A stretch of DNA of 19,771 nucleotides from NCBI GenBank assembly GCA_013139755.1, contig WTAG01000172.1:1-19771 (forward strand). The letters run 5' to 3'. The notes under the pieces are model-generated. The model did no database searches, had not been told where the DNA came from, and saw only the letters and a list, made by a program, of their open reading frames with translations. The position numbers were made by a program, and so were the translations under genes. Positions 1 to 6,819 of this stretch are shown here, in pieces (within the stretch, counting starts at the first letter, position 1; each line of letters opens with the position of its first letter). The stretch is from Methylomarinum sp. (GTDB lineage: Bacteria; Pseudomonadota; Gammaproteobacteria; Methylococcales; Methylomonadaceae).

Positions 1-462
1 ATTGTTTTAGCTGGTACCGACGGTCGCCATAAAGAACGCAAGTATTACACTGAATTAGCCGAGACATTACCTGAAAATACACTTGTTATTACCGCTGGTG
101 ATGTTAAATATCGCTTTCTGACCCATGATTTTGGTCAAATTGATGGTATCCCTAGATTGTTAGATGCAGGGCAAAGTAATGATTTCTCAATAATTATTGA
201 GTTCTTACAAGGGTTAAAGCAATCATTAGGGCTAACAGAATTAAATGATCTACCTGTTTCGTTTAATATTGCCTGGTATGAACAAAAAACTATTCTGATG
301 ATGTTAGCGTTATTTTCATTAGGCTTTAGAAATATGCGAGTAGGGCCGACTTTACCCCCATTTTTTACACCTGCTATTTTAGAATCATTAGCTGAAAAAT
401 ACGGCTTAAAAGGCATTGATAGCGTAGAAAATGATATTGAATCTATGTTGGCAGGCAACTAA
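1..462 (+). CDS. Hybrid cluster protein (Hcp) homologue lacking hybrid-cluster cysteines, C-terminal part
   Basis: The gene is open at the left edge; 153 residues and the stop codon are visible. The fold signature is clearly Hcp/hydroxylamine reductase: AGTDGRHKER..YYTE, ITAGDVKYRF, IPRLLDAGQSND, AWYEQK, VGPTLPPFFTP. In Desulfovibrio Hcp (numbering from memory) the hybrid Fe-S-O cluster is held by Cys406 (persulfide), Cys434, Cys459 and Glu494 in this part of the protein. The spacings 28, 25 and 35 are reproduced exactly by visible residues Thr6, Asp34, Ser59 and Glu94. All three cysteines are therefore replaced while the glutamate stays, and no cysteine occurs anywhere in the visible part. 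Canonical Hcp acts in NO/hydroxylamine metabolism in the cytoplasm. This copy probably cannot build the normal cluster and may be a structural, regulatory or altered-cofactor paralogue. The upstream part, with the other ligands, is not in the window. Family assignment is firm; function is open. Confidence 0.88.
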   Translation: MVLAGTDGRHKERKYYTELAETLPENTLVITAGDVKYRFLTHDFGQIDGIPRLLDAGQSNDFSIIIEFLQGLKQSLGLTELNDLPVSFNIAWYEQKTILMMLALFSLGFRNMRVGPTLPPFFTPAILESLAEKYGLKGIDSVENDIESMLAGN

Positions 463-468
463 GTTAGC

Positions 469-1026
469 ATGATGCAATCTCTAGTTGACCAAATTGATGC
501 ATTATTGCCACAGACGCAATGTACAAAATGTGGCTATAAAGGCTGTAAACCCTATGCCCAAGCCATTAGCGAAAAAAAGGCTGAGATAAACCAATGCCCA
601 CCAGGTGGAGTAGAGGGTATATCAAAACTAGCAGCATTGTTAGGCGTAGAAGAAAAACCGTTAAACCCAGACTTTGGAATTGAACAGCCAAGAAAAGTCG
701 CCTTTATTATAGAAGCAGACTGTATCGGTTGTACCAAGTGCTTGCCCCCATGCCCTGTTGATGCAATTCTGGGGGCCAATAAACAGATGCACACTATTAT
801 TGCAGATGAATGTACCGGCTGTGAGTTATGTATAGCACCCTGCCCAGTTGATTGTATTATCATGCAAGAAATACAATCTCCTGCTGCTTGGGATCAAACC
901 AAGGCAAACCATGCTAAAGAAAGATATCAAAACAAACAACAACGCCTAGAAATACAGTTAGAAGAGAAATCAGCACGATTAAAAAAACAAAAGCTGATGT
1001 TAGCTAAATTGAAAGCCAAAAAATAA
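469..1026 (+). CDS. Short RnfB-like polyferredoxin
   Basis: A 185-aa iron-sulfur protein with the RnfB/RsxB order of domains. An N-terminal 4Fe-4S module has Cys18, 21, 26 and 43 (CTKCGYKGC...CPPGG). Two ferredoxin clusters follow, at Cys85-88-91-95 ([11 protein letters not shown]) and Cys115-118-121-125 ([11 protein letters not shown]). A Lys/Glu-rich helical tail occupies about 145-185. Unlike full RnfB of the Rnf membrane complex, it has no N-terminal hydrophobic anchor, so it is probably soluble. Such short RnfB forms are known as stand-alone genes in beta- and gammaproteobacteria. It starts 6 nt after the Hcp-like stop, which suggests co-transcription and an electron-transfer role with that protein (inference). 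Two ATGs stand in tandem; the first is used here, and no good Shine-Dalgarno is visible for either. No other rnf gene is in the window. Confidence 0.85.
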   Translation: MMQSLVDQIDALLPQTQCTKCGYKGCKPYAQAISEKKAEINQCPPGGVEGISKLAALLGVEEKPLNPDFGIEQPRKVAFIIEADCIGCTKCLPPCPVDAILGANKQMHTIIADECTGCELCIAPCPVDCIIMQEIQSPAAWDQTKANHAKERYQNKQQRLEIQLEEKSARLKKQKLMLAKLKAKK

Positions 1027-1047
1027 GTTACTCCTCAGTTTTTCCCG

Positions 1048-1053
1048 TATAAT
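1048..1053 (+). promoter_or_regulatory. -10 box of the truncated tRNA-Arg copy
   Basis: A perfect TATAAT starts 25 nt before the first base of the truncated tRNA copy. The intact tRNA copy has the same box at the same distance. No convincing -35 box is seen. Confidence 0.55.
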
Positions 1054-1072
1054 TGCACGTCTACACAATAAT

Positions 1073-1121
1073 GCGCCCGTAGCTCAGCTGGATAGAGTGT
1101 CGCCCTCCGAAGGCGAATGTC
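1073..1121 (+). pseudogene. Truncated tRNA-Arg(CCG) copy, 5' part only
   Basis: The first 27 bases (5' acceptor strand, D arm) are identical to the intact tRNA at 1201. The anticodon arm is complete, with stem TCGCC/GGCGA around loop CTCCGAA (anticodon CCG at 1107-1109). The stem bases differ from the intact copy (TTGGC/GCCAA) on both sides, so pairing is kept by compensatory changes. Similarity ends in the variable loop near 1121. There is no T arm, no 3' acceptor strand and no CCA, so it cannot form a tRNA. A run of six T lies at about 1128-1133. It may be a dead duplicate left by recombination, or may still give a short tRNA-half-like transcript. Confidence 0.8.
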
Positions 1122-1175
1122 ATCGTGTTTTTTGGCTCTGGGGTAAGAGTCAAAACAATCTTTAGAAAAATCGAG

Positions 1176-1181
1176 TATAAT
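1176..1181 (+). promoter_or_regulatory. -10 box of tRNA-Arg
   Basis: A perfect TATAAT lies 25 nt before the tRNA 5' end, in the same register as in the truncated copy 128 bp upstream. The -35 region is weak. Confidence 0.6.
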
Positions 1182-1200
1182 TTAGTTTCAAAATCATTAT

Positions 1201-1277
1201 GCGCCCGTAGCTCAGCTGGATAGAGTGTTGGCCTCCGAAGCCAAAGGTCGGACGTTCAAATCGTCTCGGGCGCGCCA
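1201..1277 (+). tRNA. tRNA-Arg(CCG)
   Basis: A complete 77-nt cloverleaf. Acceptor GCGCCCG pairs with CGGGCGC. The anticodon stem TTGGC/GCCAA encloses CTCCGAA with anticodon CCG at 1235-1237, reading the arginine codon CGG. The T stem GGACG/CGTCT contains one G-T pair. The discriminator G and an encoded CCA end the gene at 1277. Confidence 0.95.
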
Positions 1278-1566
1278 TTTTGACATTTTCCCTCAAACAC
1301 CGTTTTTTGCACTGTGCCCTCCATGTGCCCAATCTGTGCCACGCCATTTAAAATCGATTAATGTAATTTACGGTTTTTGACTTTTGCCCTATATTTAGTT
1401 TCACACCTTATTTTTCTTAAAAAGGTTGTGTTATTTTGAGGTTTTTTAGTTATAAAACAGCTGGACTAACTAAATCATTGACTGGCTCAGAACAGCCAAA
1501 ACCAGTCATTGAGAAATACTAAGAATTAATCTCTTTTTAAAGATATTAATAATCTCCACCGAAAAA
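1278..1566. other. Gene-free spacer between tRNA-Arg and the P-type ATPase gene
   Basis: I see no supportable gene here. The stretch holds the TGTGCC triple repeat (listed separately) and an inverted repeat TGACTGG (1479-1485) / CCAGTCA (1502-1508) with a 16-nt spacer. That repeat could be a weak transcription end for the leftward metal-transport genes, but no U-tract follows it, so a terminator call is not secure. Confidence 0.5.
1313..1340 (+). repeat. Three TGTGCC direct repeats, 11-bp phase
   Basis: TGTGCCC at 1313 and 1324 and TGTGCC at 1335 are spaced exactly 11 bp apart, beginning 36 bp after the tRNA 3' end. Phased short repeats beside a tRNA 3' end resemble integrase or excisionase arm-binding sites of an attachment region. 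That reading is inference; the repeat itself is plain in the sequence. Confidence 0.6.
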
Positions 1567-3540
1567 TTAAAGGTCCTGTTTAGTGTAGTACCTATCTTGA
1601 ATTCGTTTATTTAAAGACCAATGATCCATTTTTCTGAATAAGGGCTGAGCAAATGAATTCTCAATATGGGTAAAGTACAAGCGACCCGCATTAGTCACAA
1701 CGAATACTGAACTAATATGGTGTAATAAAGCAGCAAAAACAGGATTAAGAAAACCGAATGTCGCCAGTGATAGGCCAACAACATTAAACCCCATGGCCCA
1801 AGCATAATTCTGCTGGATGATCCCGCCCATTTTCTGGCTGAGTTGCAATATTTTAATTAAATCTTTTGCATCGTTACCGAGGATGACAATATCAGATGAA
1901 ATGATCGCAAGATTAATATTCTTATGTCCGCCGATGGCAATACCTACATTAGCTGCTGCCAGCGCCGGCGCATCATTGACACCATCACCGACCATAGCAA
2001 CTTTTCCAGCCGTCTGATATTTTTTTACCAGTGCGGTTTTATCCTCAGGGGTACAATTAAAATAATATTCATCAACATTGATATACTCAGCAACACGTTT
2101 AGCTTCCTGCTCTTCATTATCGCCTGTCGCGAGAATTACTTTTTCAATACCCAAGGAACGGATGGTCTCTGCTAAATCTCGCATTTCTGCTAGCATGATG
2201 TCACGAATAACGATAATACCTTTGACATCGCCATCAACTGCAATCCAGATTGCTCGCCCCGTATATTCAATATCTGGTAATTCAATTTCCTGAGTTAGCA
2301 ATGTCTCCGCACTACCGATTAGAATATTCTGCTTATCAACGACTGCTTTGATACCTCGGCCGGGAAGGTCTTCTGCCTGTTCGACAGTACGAAAATGAGT
2401 GACACCCTGTGTTTTGGCAAAATTAATGATCGAACGAGAAATAGGATGGTCAAAGCGGGATTCAACTGAAGCGGCCAGTTCCAGTAGTTCCTGTTGCGGC
2501 ATATCAATTTCGATAACTTGGCTAACTTCGGGTTCTGCCAGGGTAACAGTCCCTGTCTTGTCCAAAATCAAGGTTTTAATATCCTGCATATTTTCTAGTG
2601 GTTCACCACCTCGGGCGAGGATATTAGAACCTGCCAGACGACCAATATTAGCGGCAAATGCCGTGGGCGTGGCTAAGGCCCAGGCACAAGGGCAAATAAC
2701 CGCTAATGCAGTCGCCATCAAATGTAAACTACCCGTGACAAATAATAATAGAAAGGCATAAGCGGTGACAGACAGCAACAGAATTTGCACTGCCGTGTCC
2801 GCTCGTCTTTGCAGGTCAGATTTCTTCGATAAACTGGCTTCAATTTCCTGCGCTATGACAGCCATAAAAGAATCATCACCATTTTTTTCAGCGGTGATTT
2901 GTAACGGTGCAGTTAGATTTAAGGTTCCAGATGTAACAGAACTTCCTATCTTTTTATAGACCGGAAAAGGTTCGCCAGTAACAAATGATTCATCAATCGA
3001 GGATTCGCCTTCGGCTATTGTTCCGTCCACGGCGATCATGGCGCCTTTGGGTACAATAATAAGATCATTTTTCTTTATTTCGCTAATCGATATTTCTGTT
3101 ATTTCATCACCGACTATCACCTTGGCCGTTTTTTTACCTTCCTGTATCAGGTTTTCTATTTTTTCCCGGTTTTTCCTGATGATAGTGAATGAAATATACA
3201 AACCCAAGCCGATAAACCAGGCTACCATAGCCCCGCTTAAGGGTTCGCCGTCTATCAGTGTAACGGTCATCACCAACACAATTAACAATTCAGCGGAAAC
3301 TTTGTGCATTAACAAAGCGGCTTTTAAAAAACTTTCCAGGTATATCCCTAAGCAAAATAGATAAAAAGGTATCCCTAACCAGTAAAGGACAGGCATCCCG
3401 TATAGCGCATCCAGACCAAAAAAAACAACCGGAATAATAGAAGCTATGACACGCAATAGCATAATGTCTTTATGTGGGCTGATTTTTAATAGTTCAGCAT
3501 CAATTTTGTCAAAATAAGCTTTATAGTCTGTTTTTTGCAT
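1567..3540 (-). CDS. Heavy-metal translocating P1B-type ATPase without N-terminal metal-binding domain
   Basis: A 657-aa P-type ATPase. The actuator TGE is at 188-190, the membrane metal-binding CPC at 283-285 (CPCAWALATPTA), the phosphorylation motif DKTGT at 327-331, the HP motif of P1B pumps at 365-366 and GDGVNDAP at 518-525. Four hydrophobic segments precede the actuator domain, a pair flanks the CPC and a pair sits at the C terminus, ending with a HHISS...NAGRL motif (His607-608). There is no N-terminal HMA domain and no CxxC. The start is the ATG at 3540 with GGAAGG about 7 nt ahead. A longer reading frame would run into the feoAB coding region, which ends 37 nt upstream. It is probably co-transcribed with feoAB and exports a transition metal. 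The substrate (Fe, Mn, Zn, Ni or Cu) cannot be assigned; CPC alone does not prove copper. Confidence 0.85.
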   Translation of the reverse strand: MQKTDYKAYFDKIDAELLKISPHKDIMLLRVIASIIPVVFFGLDALYGMPVLYWLGIPFYLFCLGIYLESFLKAALLMHKVSAELLIVLVMTVTLIDGEPLSGAMVAWFIGLGLYISFTIIRKNREKIENLIQEGKKTAKVIVGDEITEISISEIKKNDLIIVPKGAMIAVDGTIAEGESSIDESFVTGEPFPVYKKIGSSVTSGTLNLTAPLQITAEKNGDDSFMAVIAQEIEASLSKKSDLQRRADTAVQILLLSVTAYAFLLLFVTGSLHLMATALAVICPCAWALATPTAFAANIGRLAGSNILARGGEPLENMQDIKTLILDKTGTVTLAEPEVSQVIEIDMPQQELLELAASVESRFDHPISRSIINFAKTQGVTHFRTVEQAEDLPGRGIKAVVDKQNILIGSAETLLTQEIELPDIEYTGRAIWIAVDGDVKGIIVIRDIMLAEMRDLAETIRSLGIEKVILATGDNEEQEAKRVAEYINVDEYYFNCTPEDKTALVKKYQTAGKVAMVGDGVNDAPALAAANVGIAIGGHKNINLAIISSDIVILGNDAKDLIKILQLSQKMGGIIQQNYAWAMGFNVVGLSLATFGFLNPVFAALLHHISSVFVVTNAGRLYFTHIENSFAQPLFRKMDHWSLNKRIQDRYYTKQDL

Positions 3541-3577
3541 GGGTTTTCCTTCCGTTTTTAGCTGATTTAGTGATGAC

Positions 3578-6118
3578 TTAAGGTTGATTAACTGTTTTAC
3601 TGGTTTGATCGCGCATACCCCAAGAGCGAAACCCAAATACCACTGACAACAAAATAACAGTAGCAGCAATGACCCAAATTATTGTAGTACTTGGGTGTTG
3701 ACTAAACGTTGCAATTTGGTAAAACAGGGTTGCTGTTAAGTACGCTATTCCTGTTGCCCAAACCAACATAAAGGCAGACCAGCCAAAGTTGGATTCTTTA
3801 TAAGCCGTCGAGGTGGTCGCAATACAAGGAAAATACAGCAACACAAATAACAAATAGGCGTATGCTCCAATTTGACCATGAAAATTTTCATGTAGAGCTA
3901 TAAAAAAAGGTCTTTTAGACGGGTTCTGTTTTGCTGCTCCATTGATGCCCAGCATCTTTTTAAGCCCCATAGGAATGGTCATAAAAGATTGCTTGATGGC
4001 TTTCAAGAATTCAAAGTTTTTTTCTGTTGCTTGCTCGGTATGATTTGATTCCGCATAGATGGTTTTTAAGGTACTGATAATCACCACTTTATGTAAAACG
4101 CCGGTAAAAACAGCTACTGTAGCCGGCCAGTTTTCCTGATCTATACCCATCGGTTTTAATAAGGGTGTCACCGTGCGTCCGGCTACACTTAATACCGAGT
4201 TTTCAATATTGTGTTCTTTAAATGAGCCGTCCGTTCCTAAGCTGCTGAGACTATGTAGAATCAATACCATCGTAATGATGATTTTTCCTACTCTGATAAT
4301 AAAAGATTTAACGCGTGTCCAAGTATTAATCCATACATTTTTCAGCTTTGGAATATGGTAACTGGGGATTTCCATCACCACCAGTGAAAACTCTTCTTTA
4401 AGAAAGGTGTGTTTTAACAGCATGGCGGTTAAAAATGCAGCGGCTACACCTATCATATAAAGACTGAAAACGACCAGCCCCCCGTTGTCGGGAAAGAAGG
4501 CAGAGGCAAATAAGGTAAAAACTGCTAATCGCGCTCCACACGTCATAAAAGGATTTAATAGAATAGCCAATAAGCGGTCGCGCGGGTGCTCCAGTGTTCG
4601 TGTCGCCATCATGGCTGGCACATTACAGCCAAAGCCCAGTATTAAGGGGACAAAGGCTTTTCCTGGCAACCCCAATACACGCATAAAGCGATCCATAGCA
4701 AAGGTTGCGCGTGCCATATAGCCAGATTCTTCTAATATTGAAATAAATAGATATAAAAACCCTAAGATAGGTACAAAGGCTAGCACTTCGCGGATACCAT
4801 TGCCGATTCCGCCTGAAAGCAGGGTAATCAGCCACTGCGGACTGTTCATTAGGGTTAACAGATATTCTGAGCCATCGACAAAAATGGCTTGTGCAAAGTC
4901 TTTAAAGAAAGGTTTAAAAGCTCGGCCTAATTTGATGGTAAAGGTGAACATCAAATACATCACACCGAAGAAGATAGGGATGCTTAAAAAGCGGTTCAAG
5001 ATAACTTTGTCTATGGTATCTGATAGCTGTTTCCCTGCTTCTGATTGTTGTATCAACGTGTCTTGAGTCAATGTGTTGATAAAACTATAGCGACTGTCGA
5101 CAATTAAAATATCAGCCTCGTCTCCTGTTTTTTCCTCGATAGCCTGATAACAGTCATGGGCAGTTTTTTGCAGGGTTTCATCTGCCAGACTCATGGCAAA
5201 ACCATCTTTTTCCAGAAGTTTGACTGCTATCCATTGCGGGTTGACAGCTTTATCAGCTAATTGCTGTTCAATTAACGGTGTTAATTGGTCAATAGCTGCT
5301 TCAATTTCTTTTGGATATTTTACGGGTGTTGACGATAACTCTTTTGTTTCCACCAGCTGATTGATTGTCAATTTGAGTGCAGTTAGGTCTTTTGTTTGTG
5401 TTGCCACTAAAGAGACTAAAGGACACTTGAGTCGGCGAGCTATTTCATCACTGTCAATTTTAATATCCCGCCCCGTTGCATCATCCATATTATTAAGCAC
5501 AACAACCATGGGAATACGCATTTCCAGCAACTGCATAGTGAGGTACAGGTTATGCTCAAGATGCGTGGTATCAATGATATTGATAATCAAATCGGCCTGC
5601 TGCGAGAGTATAAAATCTCTGGCTACTTTTTCATCCAGCGAAGTCGAATGATTATTGACATCAAGACTATAGATACCGGGTAAATCGATAACGCTGATTA
5701 CTTTGTTATCATAGCGATATTGCCCTGTTTTTTGTTCTACTGTAACGCCAGCCCAGTTACCAACATGTTGCTTGGAACCGGTCAGGCCGTTAAATATTGT
5801 AGTTTTACCGCAATTAGGGTTGCCGATCACCGCAACCGTTATTTCTTCATTGAGTAGATCAACTTTCGGGCTTGAAGGTTGGCGCTCCAAGCGTTCTATC
5901 TTTATTGCAGCAACTTCATTTTGGCGTAAACTAAGATCAGTGCCGCGTACCCTAATCTCAACTGGATCACCTAAAGGCGCAATACGGATTACAGTAAACT
6001 CTGTTCCTGGTGTCAATCCCATCGTGAGCATTTTTTGCCGGTATGGAAGGAAGCTTTTATCAAACTCTACGACACGCCCCGTATCACCAACATGCATGTC
6101 TTTTAAACTTATCAACAC
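3578..6118 (-). CDS. feoB: FeoA-FeoB fusion ferrous iron transporter
   Basis: 846 aa, longer than the typical FeoB of about 770. Residues 1-76 form a FeoA-type SH3-like domain (MLISLKDMHVGDTGRV...LGDPVEIRVRGTDLSLR). A short linker leads to the FeoB G domain: G1 GNPNCGKT 99-106, G3 DLPG 145-148, G4 NNMD 209-212. The polytopic permease core follows, with gating motifs such as GFGCNVPAMMATR and NPFMTCGARLAVF. FeoB imports Fe(II) across the inner membrane under low oxygen, and FeoA is its normally separate cytosolic partner. The start is a GTG at 6118 with GGAG 7 nt upstream; it gives a complete FeoA N terminus, whereas the ATG two bases before is out of frame. No FeoC is seen. Downstream, on the same strand, is the P1B ATPase. 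Confidence 0.94.
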   Translation of the reverse strand: MLISLKDMHVGDTGRVVEFDKSFLPYRQKMLTMGLTPGTEFTVIRIAPLGDPVEIRVRGTDLSLRQNEVAAIKIERLERQPSSPKVDLLNEEITVAVIGNPNCGKTTIFNGLTGSKQHVGNWAGVTVEQKTGQYRYDNKVISVIDLPGIYSLDVNNHSTSLDEKVARDFILSQQADLIINIIDTTHLEHNLYLTMQLLEMRIPMVVVLNNMDDATGRDIKIDSDEIARRLKCPLVSLVATQTKDLTALKLTINQLVETKELSSTPVKYPKEIEAAIDQLTPLIEQQLADKAVNPQWIAVKLLEKDGFAMSLADETLQKTAHDCYQAIEEKTGDEADILIVDSRYSFINTLTQDTLIQQSEAGKQLSDTIDKVILNRFLSIPIFFGVMYLMFTFTIKLGRAFKPFFKDFAQAIFVDGSEYLLTLMNSPQWLITLLSGGIGNGIREVLAFVPILGFLYLFISILEESGYMARATFAMDRFMRVLGLPGKAFVPLILGFGCNVPAMMATRTLEHPRDRLLAILLNPFMTCGARLAVFTLFASAFFPDNGGLVVFSLYMIGVAAAFLTAMLLKHTFLKEEFSLVVMEIPSYHIPKLKNVWINTWTRVKSFIIRVGKIIITMVLILHSLSSLGTDGSFKEHNIENSVLSVAGRTVTPLLKPMGIDQENWPATVAVFTGVLHKVVIISTLKTIYAESNHTEQATEKNFEFLKAIKQSFMTIPMGLKKMLGINGAAKQNPSKRPFFIALHENFHGQIGAYAYLLFVLLYFPCIATTSTAYKESNFGWSAFMLVWATGIAYLTATLFYQIATFSQHPSTTIIWVIAATVILLSVVFGFRSWGMRDQTSKTVNQP

Positions 6119-6142
6119 ATTAATTCTCCATTACCTTGCATT

Positions 6143-6184
6143 TTTACAGTGCTATCAGTTGTATTTGTCAGTTGTCCAGGACAA
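6143..6184 (-). promoter_or_regulatory. Candidate feoAB promoter with adjacent palindrome
   Basis: On the minus strand, CTGACA (6171-6166), a 17-nt spacer and TGTAAA (6148-6143) give a plausible sigma70 promoter about 25 nt before the GTG start. Directly upstream of the -35 box lies TTGTCCAGGACAA (6172-6184), arms TTGTCC/GGACAA around one base. An outer TTGTC (6165-6169) and GACAA (6190-6194) repeat the theme. The placement suits a dimeric regulator; its identity is unknown. Confidence 0.5.
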
Positions 6185-6214
6185 ACAGGGACAAGAAGTA
6201 TTTTTACTTAGAAA

Positions 6215-6577
6215 TCATCTAGCGTTCTTATGTCCATGCTCATGAGGTTCAGGGTTCTTGGTGACCAGTGTTCCCTGCAAATAATCTTCAATTGCTTTAT
6301 CGGGATCGGTTTCCATTGTGATCAATGGCTGAATACCTTTGTCTTCAAGCCGACGAACTAAACCAGTGCCCATGCCGCCTGCAATCAAAACCTGCATATC
6401 ATCTAAAGGAGAAGGTTCTTGGGGTGAACTATCGTGAAAGGACTGTTCCTTAGCTAACTCTAATAATTCTTTGTTAACAATCGTTTCATTTTCTATTTTA
6501 TAGATCCAGAACTTCCTGCACCGACCTGTATGTTCAGTAATTTCTCGTCTATTTTGACTTGCTACAGCAATTTTCAT
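6215..6577 (-). CDS. NifX/NafY-type dinitrogenase FeMo-cofactor-binding family protein
   Basis: A 120-aa protein of the NifX/NifB-C-terminal (dinitrogenase iron-molybdenum cofactor biosynthesis) fold. It has the N-terminal strand MKIAVASQN, the EHTGRCRKFWIY segment, the LIAGGMGTGLVRRLEDKGI core and ITMETDPDKAIEDYLQG. It ends in a His-rich tail, PHEHGHKNAR (His112, 114, 116), a possible metal site. No nif genes are present, so nitrogenase maturation is not implied; stand-alone members are widespread and some bind Fe-S or other metal clusters. The ATG at 6577 is preferred over an in-frame TTG four codons upstream, because GGAG sits about 7 nt before it. It lies 96 nt ahead of feoAB on the same strand, which suggests an iron or metal-homeostasis role (inference). 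Confidence 0.8.
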   Translation of the reverse strand: MKIAVASQNRREITEHTGRCRKFWIYKIENETIVNKELLELAKEQSFHDSSPQEPSPLDDMQVLIAGGMGTGLVRRLEDKGIQPLITMETDPDKAIEDYLQGTLVTKNPEPHEHGHKNAR

Positions 6578-6819
6578 TTCGAACTCCAAGTTATCTATTA
6601 GTGGAAAAGGATATTGATAAAATCATTAAAACGAATAACATTAGCATACGCTTATTTACATCAATAATAAACAGTGATATACCACAAAGATCAATCTATA
6701 TATTAAAAGTTCATAATAAAGCAATAGTCTTATATATGGAGTTCATTTTGTTACTATCTTAATTTAAATTAAGGCGTATATTAAATATCTAACTTGAAAG
6801 TACTTTTAAGGAAGAGTTA
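6578..6819. promoter_or_regulatory. Divergent intergenic region with two dyads
   Basis: This AT-rich spacer separates the minus-strand NifX-like gene from the plus-strand ABC genes. Near the ABC side it carries a perfect 16-bp palindrome, CTTAATTTAAATTAAG (6758-6773). A second, 18-bp dyad, CTTGAAAGTACTTTTAAG (6793-6810), has one mismatched pair and lies just before the Shine-Dalgarno AAGGAAGAG. Both start with CTT and end with AAG, and their centres are 36 bp apart. A TATATT at 6777-6782 between them could be a -10 box. No coding sequence is supportable here. Confidence 0.55.

Noticed and set aside
1162..1347. 61-codon frame on the minus strand (contains RPRRFERPTFGFGG)
   Set aside because: It is the reverse strand of the tRNA-Arg gene read as protein, a well-known false gene call.
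1479..1508. Rho-independent terminator for the ATPase gene
   Set aside because: The 7-bp stem has a 16-nt loop and no U-tract on the strand that would need it.
3541..3669. 43-codon N-terminal extension of the P-type ATPase
   Set aside because: It overlaps the end of feoAB by about 90 nt; the ATG at 3540 has a proper ribosome site and gives a normal N terminus.
6610..6628. Fur-box-like GATATTGATAAAATCATTA upstream of the NifX-like gene
   Set aside because: The two left hexamers fit the Fur repeat pattern roughly, but the right arm does not match, so it is no better than expected in AT-rich DNA.
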